Shown: positions 49,821 through 59,340 of the stretch, piece after piece | Numbering within the stretch: position 1 is the stretch's first letter | How the letters are laid out: every line of letters begins with the position of its first letter | Origin: Candidatus Sulfotelmatobacter sp. | GTDB lineage: Bacteria; Acidobacteriota; Terriglobia; Terriglobales; Acidobacteriaceae | Length of the DNA stretch: 64,000 bases | Direction of reading: 5' to 3' | Assembly (NCBI GenBank): GCA_030041215.1 | Contig: JASHOH010000006.1 | Span: 17,775 to 81,774 of the forward strand | Position numbers and translations under genes: made by a program | Notes under the pieces: model-generated | Seen by the model: the letters and a program-made list of their open reading frames with translations, nothing else | The model's database searches: none | What the model was told of the DNA's origin: nothing

Positions 49821-51918
49821 TCCTCTGAAACTCCGGCGACCCCAGCAGCAATCCTGCAACCGTGTTTGGGCTGGCTTTTTTTTTCGCCTGCAATTGCGAG
49901 AGGATTGAATCGTGCGTCTGCTGCGAGACGCCGCCCGGAACCAGACTGCTCTCCAGCGAGAGAAGCGCCGCCGCCGCGTCCGGCGAAGGCGAAGCGTTGC
50001 CCGCCAGTTTGACCAGGTCCAGCGAGACTCCTTTGATCTTCCCGTTGGCCAGCGCCACAGCAAAATTCATGCGGTTGAGCAGCGCCGCCGAACTCACCCA
50101 GGTTTCAGCCTTCATCGAATAACCCGTCGGGGGCTGCGATCCATATAGCGGCATGCCCATATTCGCAATCTGTCGCGTCAATGGCAACGCATCGTCAATG
50201 TTCGCCCCTGAGGCGCGAACCGCCGACACGACAAACTCCAGCGGCGTCTTTAGTTTCGCTCGATAAGCCGAATCGTCCCAGAACTCCGGTGAATGAAACA
50301 TCGTGCCCAGCACTTCGCCAATGTCACCTTTTTTCTTCAGGAAAGTCTTCGACATTCGATCGACCAACGAAGATGGCGGATCGTCAGAGACGAATCGCTG
50401 TGCCAGCTTGAGTGAAATAAAATGTGCGGTCTGCGGACTCGTCGCCAGTCGGTGCAGCAGCTCCAGGCCTTCTTCTTCACCCTTCGGCCTGATCTTGTGG
50501 TCCATCACAAATTTCGGCCCCGGCTCATGCATGCGCGGATCGAATTTGAATCCGCCTCCCTCGGCTGGTTTGTCGATCGTCCATCCCGTAAACACTTTCG
50601 CCGTTTCGGTTACATCGCGCTGCGAATAGCCGCCGTTCACGCTGACTGTGTGCAGTTCAAGCAGCTCGCGGCCGTAATTTTCATTCAGTCCGTTCGCCCG
50701 CTTAGGAGGATTGGGCCGCGAATACGGCCCCGGATGCAGCGGCAGCCCCAGCGCCTGCGGCGAATGCGGTCCCACGCTCATAAAGTTGTCCAAATAAAAA
50801 AGCATCGCCGGGCTTTTCGCTGTCGCGACCAGCAAATCGTCAAACCTGCCCAAGGCATGCGGACGAATCACGTCGCGCTCATAACTGGTCACCATCATGC
50901 GGTCGAGGCCTTTATCGATGAAAACGTTGAAGTGGTTGAACCAGAAATCGGTCATCACTTCTTCGAGCTGGCGCTGGCTGTAGATAGCGCGCAGAAGTTT
51001 TGCCTGCGTCAGCTCGCTCATCACGGGCTGGACCGGATTATTCATCGCCATCAACGTTTCTTTTTGCGCCGGGTTCAAGCCCCGCAGAAATTCCTCACCC
51101 TTGCCGCCGCGAAGCTGGTTGGCAAATACATACTGCGCTGCCGGCGACATACTCATAATTTTTTTGTAACGCTCATCCGGAGGCAGGCTCGGCAGTTGCT
51201 GGACATCGAGATCTCTGTAAAGTTTTTCTTCGCTTATGCGCGCCTGCTCTTTTTCTTCGGGCGTTAATTTCCGGGGAGCAGTCGCTCCTGGGCTTTCCCC
51301 TCCGCGGTCGGTCATCGTGTCCGCCCAATTCTCGTTGGCACCCGAGTTCATCGTCCCGCTGCCGCTGCTGGCAGAATTCTCCTCGCCAGCAGCTCCCGCT
51401 CCCGGCGCCTTATTCGTCATAGCCCAAGAGTCTGGATTCCCTCCATCCGCAGCCGAACCCTTTGCCACCTTGCTCGTGGCTTCCTCCAATTCTTTCTTCT
51501 CTTCAATCCTTGCCAATTGGACCCCGTAAATGGCGCGCTGCACAGGATCCGTTGGCATCGGTTTCTTGCCGTTCTTCACCTCGTTGATTTCTTGCGGATT
51601 GGGAAACTCTTCGGCAATCTCGCGATCGGACATGCGCAATGTACGAAAGGGTTGGAGACGAGTGTCGAGCGCACTGTCATCGATCATTTCGGGATGGAGT
51701 TGCAGATCAATCCAGCGGTCGACGCCCATGGCCATGACCTGCTGAACATCGCCGGGGCGCGGGCCGAAAGTCAGGCGATTGAGGGCATGCAGTGCGCGCT
51801 TCGAATCATCCGCCGGAGTGGCTGCCTTCTCTTTCTTGCCTGCCAGAACCTGCGAAACCGGACACGCCAGGCTGAAGCAGAGCACAAGAGCAGCTAACTG
51901 AGTTCGGCCCAGGCGCAT
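49816..51918 (-). CDS. DUF1800 domain protein
   Basis: ALHALNRLTFGPRPGDVQQVMAMGVDRWIDLQLHPE; NENYGRELLELHTVSVNGGYSQRDVTETAKVFTGWTID. Confidence 0.92.
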   Translation of the reverse strand: MRLGRTQLAALVLCFSLACPVSQVLAGKKEKAATPADDSKRALHALNRLTFGPRPGDVQQVMAMGVDRWIDLQLHPEMIDDSALDTRLQPFRTLRMSDREIAEEFPNPQEINEVKNGKKPMPTDPVQRAIYGVQLARIEEKKELEEATSKVAKGSAADGGNPDSWAMTNKAPGAGAAGEENSASSGSGTMNSGANENWADTMTDRGGESPGATAPRKLTPEEKEQARISEEKLYRDLDVQQLPSLPPDERYKKIMSMSPAAQYVFANQLRGGKGEEFLRGLNPAQKETLMAMNNPVQPVMSELTQAKLLRAIYSQRQLEEVMTDFWFNHFNVFIDKGLDRMMVTSYERDVIRPHALGRFDDLLVATAKSPAMLFYLDNFMSVGPHSPQALGLPLHPGPYSRPNPPKRANGLNENYGRELLELHTVSVNGGYSQRDVTETAKVFTGWTIDKPAEGGGFKFDPRMHEPGPKFVMDHKIRPKGEEEGLELLHRLATSPQTAHFISLKLAQRFVSDDPPSSLVDRMSKTFLKKKGDIGEVLGTMFHSPEFWDDSAYRAKLKTPLEFVVSAVRASGANIDDALPLTRQIANMGMPLYGSQPPTGYSMKAETWVSSAALLNRMNFAVALANGKIKGVSLDLVKLAGNASPSPDAAAALLSLESSLVPGGVSQQTHDSILSQLQAKKKASPNTVAGLLLGSPEFQRR

Positions 51919-51995
51919 GCGTACTCCAAGGCACAAAAGAAGAGTTTGTCCATATTATCAACCCGGATGGGACGAAAAGGTTGCTACCGAAGCAA

Positions 51996-52070
51996 GAAGC
52001 CGACAGCTTTCAGCCGTTAGCTCTCGGCAGATCGGCTGATGTCCGAAAGCTGACAGCTGATAGCTGCTGC
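51996..52070. repeat. Second copy of the palindromic AGCTGACAGCT-type repeat
   Basis: aagccgacagctttcagccgttagctctcggcagatcggctgatgtccgaaagctgacagctgatagctgctgc. Confidence 0.65.
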
Positions 52071-53324
52071 TTAAATCACATGCGTCTTCCCGTGTGAGAC
52101 TTTATGCTGCAGCGAAGCGGCCAATTGGTCTACATCTGGGGGTGAGATATTCACGGCCATGTGTCCGGCAAGCAGCGGGGTTCGATTGCTGCCAACTGCG
52201 TCCCGGCGCACCTGAATCAACAAGGCCTGCAACACATTGGGATCATACTTCTGCGGGGTCATTTTGATCAGATCGTTCAGTGCGCTGCCGAGCTGCAGCG
52301 GCTCGCGATATGGACGCGGGCTGGTCATGGCGTCGAATGTATCGGCGAGCGCCATGATGCGCACCGGCATTGGCAAATCTTCACCCGCAAGCTTGTCGGG
52401 ATAGCCCGATCCATCGCAGCGCTCGTGGTGCCAGCGCACAGCCTCATGAATCTTGGGCCAGGGAAATTGAACGCTGCTGACAATCTCATGGCCGACCACA
52501 GTGTGGTCCGCCATCTCGCGATACTCTTCCGCAGTCAGCGCTCCCGGCTTGCTGAACAGGCGCCGATCAACCGCGACTTTGCCGATGTCGTGCAGATACC
52601 CCGCGCTGCGCAGCGCGGCAACTTCACTGGCTTCGAATCCCATCGCCTCGCCGATCGCCGCGGCGTAGCGTCCCACGCGCAGCGAATGGCCATGAATATT
52701 CACGTGCTTCACATCGATGGCCGTGGCGAAGGCTTCAAGCGCCGTATCGTAAAAACTGTGTAGCGATGCCATCAAGCGCAAGTTATCGCTCACGCGCTGC
52801 GCCAGAGTTTGCGAAAGCGCATGGTTTTGCACCGCCAGACCGATGTAGCTGCACAACAGTTCCACGGCGTTCAGTTCAGAGTCTTCGTAGAGCGCATCGC
52901 CGGGACGGCGGCCCAGCGCAATCACGCCAGCTAATTTTCCCGCCGCCTTGAGCGGGGCCAGGCACTTGAAAAGTTCGGGAGCAACGTTGCCATTCGAGCT
53001 GAGAAATACGGAGTATGTAGATGCATTCAGCACGATCGGTCCGTGTGCGGCGCTGAGAGCGTGGGCATGTTTGGGAAGCAGAGGGATGAATGCCGGCTCC
53101 GGCAGCATGGCGAACCCCTCAGCCGCCACCGAGGTGAGCATGGTTGGCTTATCGCTGAAAATAAAAAGCGCCCCCTCCTGCGCGCCAGCCGCTTCCATGA
53201 CAGCGGCCAACATACGGCGCGAAGTTTCGGAGAAATCGCGCTGCGCCGTCAGCTCCGGCCCCAGATCAGAGAGAGCCTCTACGGTGCGCAACAGCCGGCG
53301 GAAATTATTGGTCTCCACGGCCAC
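52071..53324 (-). CDS. GAF plus HD-GYP domain protein
   Basis: HSLRVGRYAAAIGEAMG...LHDIGKVAVDRRLFSKPGALTAEE...WHHERCDGSGYPDKLAGEDLPMPVRIMALADTFDAMTS. Confidence 0.92.
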   Translation of the reverse strand: MAVETNNFRRLLRTVEALSDLGPELTAQRDFSETSRRMLAAVMEAAGAQEGALFIFSDKPTMLTSVAAEGFAMLPEPAFIPLLPKHAHALSAAHGPIVLNASTYSVFLSSNGNVAPELFKCLAPLKAAGKLAGVIALGRRPGDALYEDSELNAVELLCSYIGLAVQNHALSQTLAQRVSDNLRLMASLHSFYDTALEAFATAIDVKHVNIHGHSLRVGRYAAAIGEAMGFEASEVAALRSAGYLHDIGKVAVDRRLFSKPGALTAEEYREMADHTVVGHEIVSSVQFPWPKIHEAVRWHHERCDGSGYPDKLAGEDLPMPVRIMALADTFDAMTSPRPYREPLQLGSALNDLIKMTPQKYDPNVLQALLIQVRRDAVGSNRTPLLAGHMAVNISPPDVDQLAASLQHKVSHGKTHVI

Positions 53325-53536
53325 GGAGTGTTTGCGGAACGAACGCCGAACGATTCGAGCGTAGCATGAGGAAGTCGTCGCAGCGAGACGTGGTTGTTGG
53401 TTAGTTTGGTGCAGGGCGAAGAAGGCGCAGTTAAGTTCTTTGCGTGATCTTGTACGACAGGATTCGTATCAGGGCACGGCTTTAGCGGTGCCGGCCAGAA
53501 AGTCTCAGGAAAAGGGCTTCGCCCGAGAATTTTGCT

Positions 53537-54229
53537 TTAGAAATGCTCTCTCAGCTCCGCAAATTTCCCCACAATCAGCAGCTTCTGCGATTCCGGAGCG
53601 GCCGCTAATTCTTCATGCTCGAGAATCCACGTGTCCCCGTGCGGAATAAACACCGCGTGCAAACCCGCAGCCAGCGCGGGATTAATATCTGACTTCGGGC
53701 TGTTCCCGACCATCCACGTGCAGTGGCGGGCGAAATCATGCTTTTCCATCAATACGTGATACGTTGCCGCATTTTTCTCGGGAACGATTTCCGTGACGGC
53801 AAAGTAATGTTTCAGCCCTGAGCGCTCGATCTTGCCGTTCTGCTCTGCCTGCGCGCCCTTGGTCACCAGAATCAATTTGTGCCTCGCCGAAAGATACTCA
53901 AGCGTTTCAGGGACTTCGGGGAGCATCTCAATGGGATGATTTTCAATGCTGCGTGCGAAGCTGAGAATTTGCGCGTGCAACTCGGGCGTGACTGGATGCG
54001 GGCTCAGGCGTTCGAATGTATCCACCAGCGCGTGCGAAAAACTGTGCAGACCGTATCCGTGCTTTACGATACACTCGCGCTCCACGTCATTGAGCACCTC
54101 GCGCACCTGCTCGGGAGTGAATTCGTGATGGTTGAGAAAGGAAATGAACTTGGCAATCGCTCGCTCGAAATAGACATTGTTCTCCCAGAGCGTGTCATCG
54201 GCGTCGATGAGGAGAGTTTGGGAAAGCAA
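53537..54229 (-). CDS. HAD-superfamily hydrolase
   Basis: LLIDADDTLWENNVYFERAI; LILVTKGAQAEQNGKIERSGL; CTWMVGNSPKSDINPALAAGLHAVFI. Confidence 0.88.
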   Translation of the reverse strand: MLSQTLLIDADDTLWENNVYFERAIAKFISFLNHHEFTPEQVREVLNDVERECIVKHGYGLHSFSHALVDTFERLSPHPVTPELHAQILSFARSIENHPIEMLPEVPETLEYLSARHKLILVTKGAQAEQNGKIERSGLKHYFAVTEIVPEKNAATYHVLMEKHDFARHCTWMVGNSPKSDINPALAAGLHAVFIPHGDTWILEHEELAAAPESQKLLIVGKFAELREHF

Positions 54230-54374
54230 GCTGTTAGTTCTTAGCCTTTAGCTCTTAGCTCAACCTCTTGGAATATTAAGTCCGCGCCGCAGGACATTTG
54301 TTGCAGTGGAGATTCGCGATCAAGTACGCGCAAAAATAAAAAGCTAAAGACCGAGAGCTAAAGGCTAAGAGCTT
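54229..54374. repeat. Inverted pair of TAGCTCTTAGCCTTTAGC-type repeats
   Basis: aagctgttagttcttagcctttagctcttagct (54228-54260) and aagctaaagaccgagagctaaaggctaagagctt (54341-54374). Confidence 0.7.
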
Positions 54375-54376
54375 CT

Positions 54377-55258
54377 TCACACCCACTCCACTCTCGCTTC
54401 CGGCCCGATGATCCCCGCTTTGTGCCCCATATCGAGCAAACGCGCCACGGCCTCGCGGCCGTCGGGGCCGTAATCGAGTGTGCGCTCGTTCACGTACATC
54501 CCGACGAATCGATCGGCGGTAGGTGTGTCGAGATCGCGCGCAAACTGCATGGCGTAAGCCAAGGCCTCGTCACGATGATCAAGCGCATACTGAATGCTCT
54601 CACGCAGCGCGCCGGTAACGGTTGATATCAGTTGCCGGCCAAGCGCGCGTCGAATGGCGTTACCTCCCAAGGGCAGTGGCAAACCAGTCATTTTCTGCCA
54701 CCAGCGGCCGAGATCGACAATGCGATGCAGCCCGGCCTTGTCGTACGTAAGCTGTCCTTCATGAATGATCAGCCCTGCTTCATACTTGCCTTCGAGGACA
54801 AGCGGAATGATCTGATCGAAGGGCACGACTTCGGTTTCCACCCCGGGAGCAAAAAGTTGCAGCGCCAAGTATGCCGTTGTCAGTTTTCCGGGAACTGCGA
54901 TGCGCCTGTCTTTTATTTCAAGCTGCGTAAACGGGCGCGGCGAGACAATCATCGGCCCATAGCCTTCGCCGACGCTGCCGCCGCACGACATCAGCGCGTA
55001 CAAATCCTGAATATAAGGGTAAGCGTGAAATGAAATCGCCGTCACATCGTAGACGCCCTCGCGCGCCTTCTGATTCAGCGTTTCGATATCGCAGAGCGTA
55101 TGGGTAAATCGCAGCCCCGGCACGCGAACTTTATTCGTTGCCAGCGCGTAGAACATGAACGCGTCGTCGGAATCCGGGCTATGTGCGATCGTGATCTCGC
55201 GGACGCCTGCGGGAGAATTCGTCCGCGTTGTTTCGTGCTCGGAAACTACGGTCATCAC
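54377..55258 (-). CDS. mqnD: Menaquinone (futalosine) pathway 1,4-dihydroxy-6-naphthoate synthase-like protein
   Basis: EITIAHSPDSDDAFMFYALATNKV; DVTAISFHAYPYIQDLYALMSCGGSVGEGYGPMIVS. Confidence 0.88.
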   Translation of the reverse strand: MMTVVSEHETTRTNSPAGVREITIAHSPDSDDAFMFYALATNKVRVPGLRFTHTLCDIETLNQKAREGVYDVTAISFHAYPYIQDLYALMSCGGSVGEGYGPMIVSPRPFTQLEIKDRRIAVPGKLTTAYLALQLFAPGVETEVVPFDQIIPLVLEGKYEAGLIIHEGQLTYDKAGLHRIVDLGRWWQKMTGLPLPLGGNAIRRALGRQLISTVTGALRESIQYALDHRDEALAYAMQFARDLDTPTADRFVGMYVNERTLDYGPDGREAVARLLDMGHKAGIIGPEARVEWV

Positions 55259-55316
55259 TGAACTCCAACCTGGGGTGCCCCACGTCTCGCATCTGTTGCG
55301 AGACGTGGGACTATCC

Positions 55317-55901
55317 CTACAAGCTTCTCTTCCTCTGCCACTGCACCGCGATTCCCGCCGCCATCATGACCTTGATCACTTCGGCGAACACAAACCAGTA
55401 CAGTCCCCAGCGAAAGGCCTGCGCCAGAGAATGCGTCAGAGCGGCCAGCCAGGCGAGACCTGCGGTAAACAGGACTATCTCGCCGAGAAAACCAGCGAAC
55501 GCCGCGCGGAGAAAGCTCTTGCGGCCGTGCTCCATCACGTAACCCGTGACAAACGCCACGAGAGGATACGCCAGCAGGAATCCACTGGTCGCGCCATGAA
55601 ACAGTTGCGCGATCCCTCCTGCTCCTGTGGGGCTGAACACCGGCAGTCCAGCCGCTCCTTCGGCCAGATACAGCGCCATCGCGGCAAATCCGCGGCGGCT
55701 GCCGAGCAGCAAGCCTACAAGCAGCACGCCAAAGTTTTGCACCGTCAACGGCACTGGGGTGAACGGCAAAGGAATCGAAACTCGCGCACACAAAGCAACC
55801 AGCAAACTGCCACCAACAATCAACCCAAAATTCCGCGCCCCCTCCGAAATGAAGAGACGCGCTCGCTCGCTCGTCAAATTTTGCATCGCAGATTTGGCCA
55901 T
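55317..55901 (-). CDS. bioY: Biotin transporter BioY
   Basis: ARVSIPLPFTPVPLTVQNFGVLLVGLLLGSRRGFAAMALYLAEGAAGLPVFS. Confidence 0.93.
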   Translation of the reverse strand: MAKSAMQNLTSERARLFISEGARNFGLIVGGSLLVALCARVSIPLPFTPVPLTVQNFGVLLVGLLLGSRRGFAAMALYLAEGAAGLPVFSPTGAGGIAQLFHGATSGFLLAYPLVAFVTGYVMEHGRKSFLRAAFAGFLGEIVLFTAGLAWLAALTHSLAQAFRWGLYWFVFAEVIKVMMAAGIAVQWQRKRSL

Positions 55902-55925
55902 ACGCTCTCCGCTCAGGGTCGGCAG

Positions 55926-56087
55926 TTAGCTTTCACTCGACTGATGCTCATGCTCGATATTACTGGGAGTTTCCTCGTGAACGCCATGAGTTGCCCGCAA
56001 GCGCCGCCGCAAGTGGACGTACGCCGCGATGGCAACACACACCACAACCAGAGTACTCACGCCCAAGATCAGGAAATACCAGATCAT
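55926..56087 (-). CDS. 53-aa single-TM protein (below ORF-track cutoff)
   Basis: MIWYFLILGVSTLVVVCVAIAAYVHLRRRLRATHGVHEETPSNIEHEHQSSES*; same direction as neighbours. Confidence 0.5.
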   Translation of the reverse strand: MIWYFLILGVSTLVVVCVAIAAYVHLRRRLRATHGVHEETPSNIEHEHQSSES

Positions 56088-56158
56088 CCGCACAACCGAT
56101 TAGCATAACAGATGGACGCCGCATATCTCCGCCATGTTCGCTGTGCTACGCAACTCGA

Positions 56159-56620
56159 TTAGCTGGCTTTGCGCTCGGCCATCTTCTGACGCATGGCTTC
56201 GACGCGCTTGATCATGAATTGCAGGCGGTTCCTTCCCCACTTTGTGCGGGTAACGGCTTTTTCGACGTTGACGAAAAACTCGGGATCGTTGAGCTTTTCG
56301 CGCAAGTCTTTCACGATAGGATGGATTTTCGCATAGATCACAAAAAGTTCGCCGCTGAATCCCGGCTGAAGGAATAATTCCTCGTTCAGCACACCGGCAA
56401 GCACAAACGAGGTCACGATGCCCCAGTAACCGCTCACCTGCCGCAACCACGCGTTTTCCTGCGTGCCCATTGCCCATGCCACTTTCAGGAAGTCGTCTGC
56501 GGTTTGCGGGAAAAACTGCGCCGTCCACCAAGTGCGGGCTTTACGCATTTCAGGTTCTCGGCGGAGATCGTAGAGCTGAAGGATCAGTTGAGCATCGGCA
56601 TGAGTCGCTTTTTTGGCCAT
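56159..56620 (-). CDS. Hypothetical protein
   Basis: MAKKATHADAQLILQLYDLRREPEMRKARTWWTAQFFPQTADDFLKVAWAMGTQENAWLRQVSGYWG; ORF-track start at 56704 runs through the AT-rich repeat, so 56620 preferred. Confidence 0.7.
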   Translation of the reverse strand: MAKKATHADAQLILQLYDLRREPEMRKARTWWTAQFFPQTADDFLKVAWAMGTQENAWLRQVSGYWGIVTSFVLAGVLNEELFLQPGFSGELFVIYAKIHPIVKDLREKLNDPEFFVNVEKAVTRTKWGRNRLQFMIKRVEAMRQKMAERKAS

Positions 56621-56635
56621 GAAGCACCTCGGAGG

Positions 56636-56745
56636 AATTTGGTAATTGGGAGATCGAGTAATTTGGTAATTGAGAACCGAACCTGGCCTTTGATCGCGAA
56701 CCAAAAATTATTCAATCACTAAATTTCCCAATTACTCAATCGCTG
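56636..56745. repeat. AT-rich imperfect inverted repeat (taatttggtaattg family)
   Basis: ttggtaattgggagatcgagtaatttggtaattgag ... tcaatcactaaatttcccaattactcaatcg. Confidence 0.55.
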
Positions 56746-56746
56746 T

Positions 56747-59239
56747 CTAGGTTCTTGCCGCCGCTGCTTCCGCTACTGGCGCTGGCCGCTCGTAATCGCA
56801 CTCTTTATTCGGGCACGCAATCACCGGCCCAGCTTTCAAATTCTTCTCGGCTAAATACTCGATGCCGCATTTCGGGCATTTCTCGGCGATCGGCCTGTTC
56901 GCCGATGTGAACTTGCACTTGGGATAATTACTACATCCGTAGAACGTGTTGCCCTTGCGTGCACGCTTCTCGACAAGTTCCCCATCCTTACACTCGGGGC
57001 ACTTCACCCCGATGAAGTTCTGCTTCACGTATTTGCAGTCGGGATATCCGCTGCACGCCGTGAACTCGCCAAATCGGCCATGGCGGATCATCAAGTTGCG
57101 TCCGCACTTGGGGCAAAGTTCGTCGAGCGGAATATCCGGAACTTTTTTCCCTTGATCCAGCCGCCGCGTGGTCTTGCAATCTGGATAACCCGTACACGCC
57201 ATAAATTGCCCGAAGCGCCCGCGCTTGAGCACCATCACGCGGCCGCAGTTTTCGCAGTATTCATCCTGCGCTCCCGTCTCCTGCATGTCGGCGGAATCGA
57301 GATCCGGCAGATTGATGGGATTCTCTTTCGTGAAGGTGCAGGTGTTCGGATCGTCTTTGTCGTAGGTGCTGCACGCGTAGAAGGAGCCGTGCTTGCCCCA
57401 CTTGATCACCAGCGGCGCGCCACAGCGCTCGCACTTCTCGTCTGTGGGCTTTTCCATCCGCTTGATGTTCTCCATATGCTTTTCTGCATATTTGAGATCT
57501 TTCTGGAATTTTTTGTAGAACTCGGCGAGCGCGTCGGTCCACTTTTCCTTGCCCTCTTCGATTTCGTCGAGTTCTTCTTCCAAACGAGCGGTATATTGCA
57601 CATCAAAAATATCGCGGAAGTTTTCCACGAGAAGATCGGTGACCACCAGGCCGATTTCAGTCGGCGTGAACTTGCCGCCGATCTTCTGCACGTATTGCCG
57701 CTCCTGGATAGTCGAGAGAATCGCCGAGTAGGTCGAAGGCCTGCCAATGCCGCGCTCCTCGAGTTCTTTCACCAGCGACGCTTCGTTGTAGCGTGGTGGA
57801 GGCTCGGTAAAATGCTGCTCCGGCTTCAACGCCTTCAGCGTCAGCTTCTGTCCTGCTTCGAGCGGCGGTAGCTTGTGCTTGAGTTCCTCGTCTTCTTCGT
57901 CTTTGCCTTCTTTCGATTCTTCGTAGACACGGAGGAAACCATCGAACTTGAGCACCGATCCGGTCACACGGAACCAGAATGTCTCTCCGCTTTTGGCGTC
58001 CGCGTCGATATCGACAGTCGTCTGATCGAAAACAGCCGGATTGATCTGTGATGCTACGAATCGCTGCCAGATCAGCTTGTAGACTTTGTACTCATCTTCC
58101 TTTAAGTACTGCTTGATCGAGTCCGGATGCCGCATCGCCGAAGTCGGGCGAATGGCTTCGTGCGCCGCCTGCGCCTCCTTTTTCTCTTTGAACGTATTTG
58201 GCGTTTCAGGTAGATAGTTCGGCCCGTACTCCTTGCCGACATATTCGCGAACTTCAGCAATCGCCTCAGGCGCGACGCGGGTCGAATCTGTTCGCATATA
58301 AGTAATGAGGCCGATCTGTCCTTCTTCGCCGAGTTCCACGCCTTCGTACAGCCGCTGCGCGATCATCATGGTGCGCTTCACGCTGAAGCGCACCTTACGG
58401 GAAGCATCCTGTTGCAATTTGCTGGTGGTGAATGGAGGGGCGGCGTTGCGGCGGCGCTCTTTCTTGTCGACCGAGCGAACAACCCAGTCAGCGGTCTCAA
58501 GCGCGGTGCGAAGCTTTTCAGCTTCCTCGCCGTTGTTGATCTCGATCTTCTCTTCGCCCTTGCCTAAGAATCGCGCATCGAATGCCGGCGGCTTGTTGGC
58601 TGCGAGATGCGCGTCGATCGTCCAGTATTCTTTTTTCTCGAACGCTTTGATTTCGCGCTCGCGCTCAACGATCAGTCTCAAAGCCACCGTCTGGACGCGC
58701 CCAGCCGATAAACCGCGGCGAACTTTATCCCAAAGTAGCGGCGAAACCTGATAACCGACCAAACGATCGAGCACGCGGCGCGCCTGTTGCGCATCGACCA
58801 GATTCTGATCAATCGACCGCGGATGCTCGAACGCCTGTTGCACCGCGCGCTTGGTGATTTCGTTGAACGTTACGCGCTGGATGCGCGGTGTACCATCGGT
58901 CTTGGCCTTTTTCTTCTTTTTCTTTTTGCCGGTGCCGTTGCCATCGAGTTCTTCAGCCAGATGCGCGGCGATGGCTTCGCCTTCGCGGTCGGGATCAGGC
59001 GCGAGATAAATCGAGTCCACACGGGCCGCGGCCTTTTTCAGCTTGGCCAGAACTTTCTCCTTGCCAGGGATGACGACGTAATCGGTGGCAAAATTTTCGC
59101 GGATATCGACGCCCAGCGTGCTCTTGGGCAAATCTTTCACGTGGCCGAGCGATGCCTCGACAGAAAATCCCTTCCCCAGATATTTCTGGATGGTCTTCGC
59201 CTTGGCCGGCGATTCGACAATGACTAAACCTTTTGACAA
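56747..59239 (-). CDS. topA: DNA topoisomerase I with five C-terminal zinc ribbons
   Basis: KGLVIVESPAKAKTIQKYLGKGF; GLITYMRTDSTRVAPEAI; five CxxC...C(x)C modules. Confidence 0.97.
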   Translation of the reverse strand: MSKGLVIVESPAKAKTIQKYLGKGFSVEASLGHVKDLPKSTLGVDIRENFATDYVVIPGKEKVLAKLKKAAARVDSIYLAPDPDREGEAIAAHLAEELDGNGTGKKKKKKKAKTDGTPRIQRVTFNEITKRAVQQAFEHPRSIDQNLVDAQQARRVLDRLVGYQVSPLLWDKVRRGLSAGRVQTVALRLIVEREREIKAFEKKEYWTIDAHLAANKPPAFDARFLGKGEEKIEINNGEEAEKLRTALETADWVVRSVDKKERRRNAAPPFTTSKLQQDASRKVRFSVKRTMMIAQRLYEGVELGEEGQIGLITYMRTDSTRVAPEAIAEVREYVGKEYGPNYLPETPNTFKEKKEAQAAHEAIRPTSAMRHPDSIKQYLKEDEYKVYKLIWQRFVASQINPAVFDQTTVDIDADAKSGETFWFRVTGSVLKFDGFLRVYEESKEGKDEEDEELKHKLPPLEAGQKLTLKALKPEQHFTEPPPRYNEASLVKELEERGIGRPSTYSAILSTIQERQYVQKIGGKFTPTEIGLVVTDLLVENFRDIFDVQYTARLEEELDEIEEGKEKWTDALAEFYKKFQKDLKYAEKHMENIKRMEKPTDEKCERCGAPLVIKWGKHGSFYACSTYDKDDPNTCTFTKENPINLPDLDSADMQETGAQDEYCENCGRVMVLKRGRFGQFMACTGYPDCKTTRRLDQGKKVPDIPLDELCPKCGRNLMIRHGRFGEFTACSGYPDCKYVKQNFIGVKCPECKDGELVEKRARKGNTFYGCSNYPKCKFTSANRPIAEKCPKCGIEYLAEKNLKAGPVIACPNKECDYERPAPVAEAAAART

Positions 59240-59308
59240 TGTTTCCTCAATTCTTCCGAAGCTAGCACGAATGGGAGCGATGCAACAAGTAACGGGAGAA
59301 AAGTTCGA

Positions 59309-59340
59309 AGCTTTTAGCTCTTAGCCTTTAGCTCTTAGCT
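59309..59340 (+). repeat. TAGCTCTTAGCCTTTAGCTC repeat, left of four-helix-bundle gene
   Basis: agcttttagctcttagcctttagctcttagct. Confidence 0.7.

Noticed and set aside
50422-51267. 281-aa + strand ORF
   Set aside because: Antisense to the DUF1800 CDS with no recognisable domain.
54228-54374. CRISPR array
   Set aside because: Heptad units are inverted and imperfect, without regular unique spacers or cas genes.
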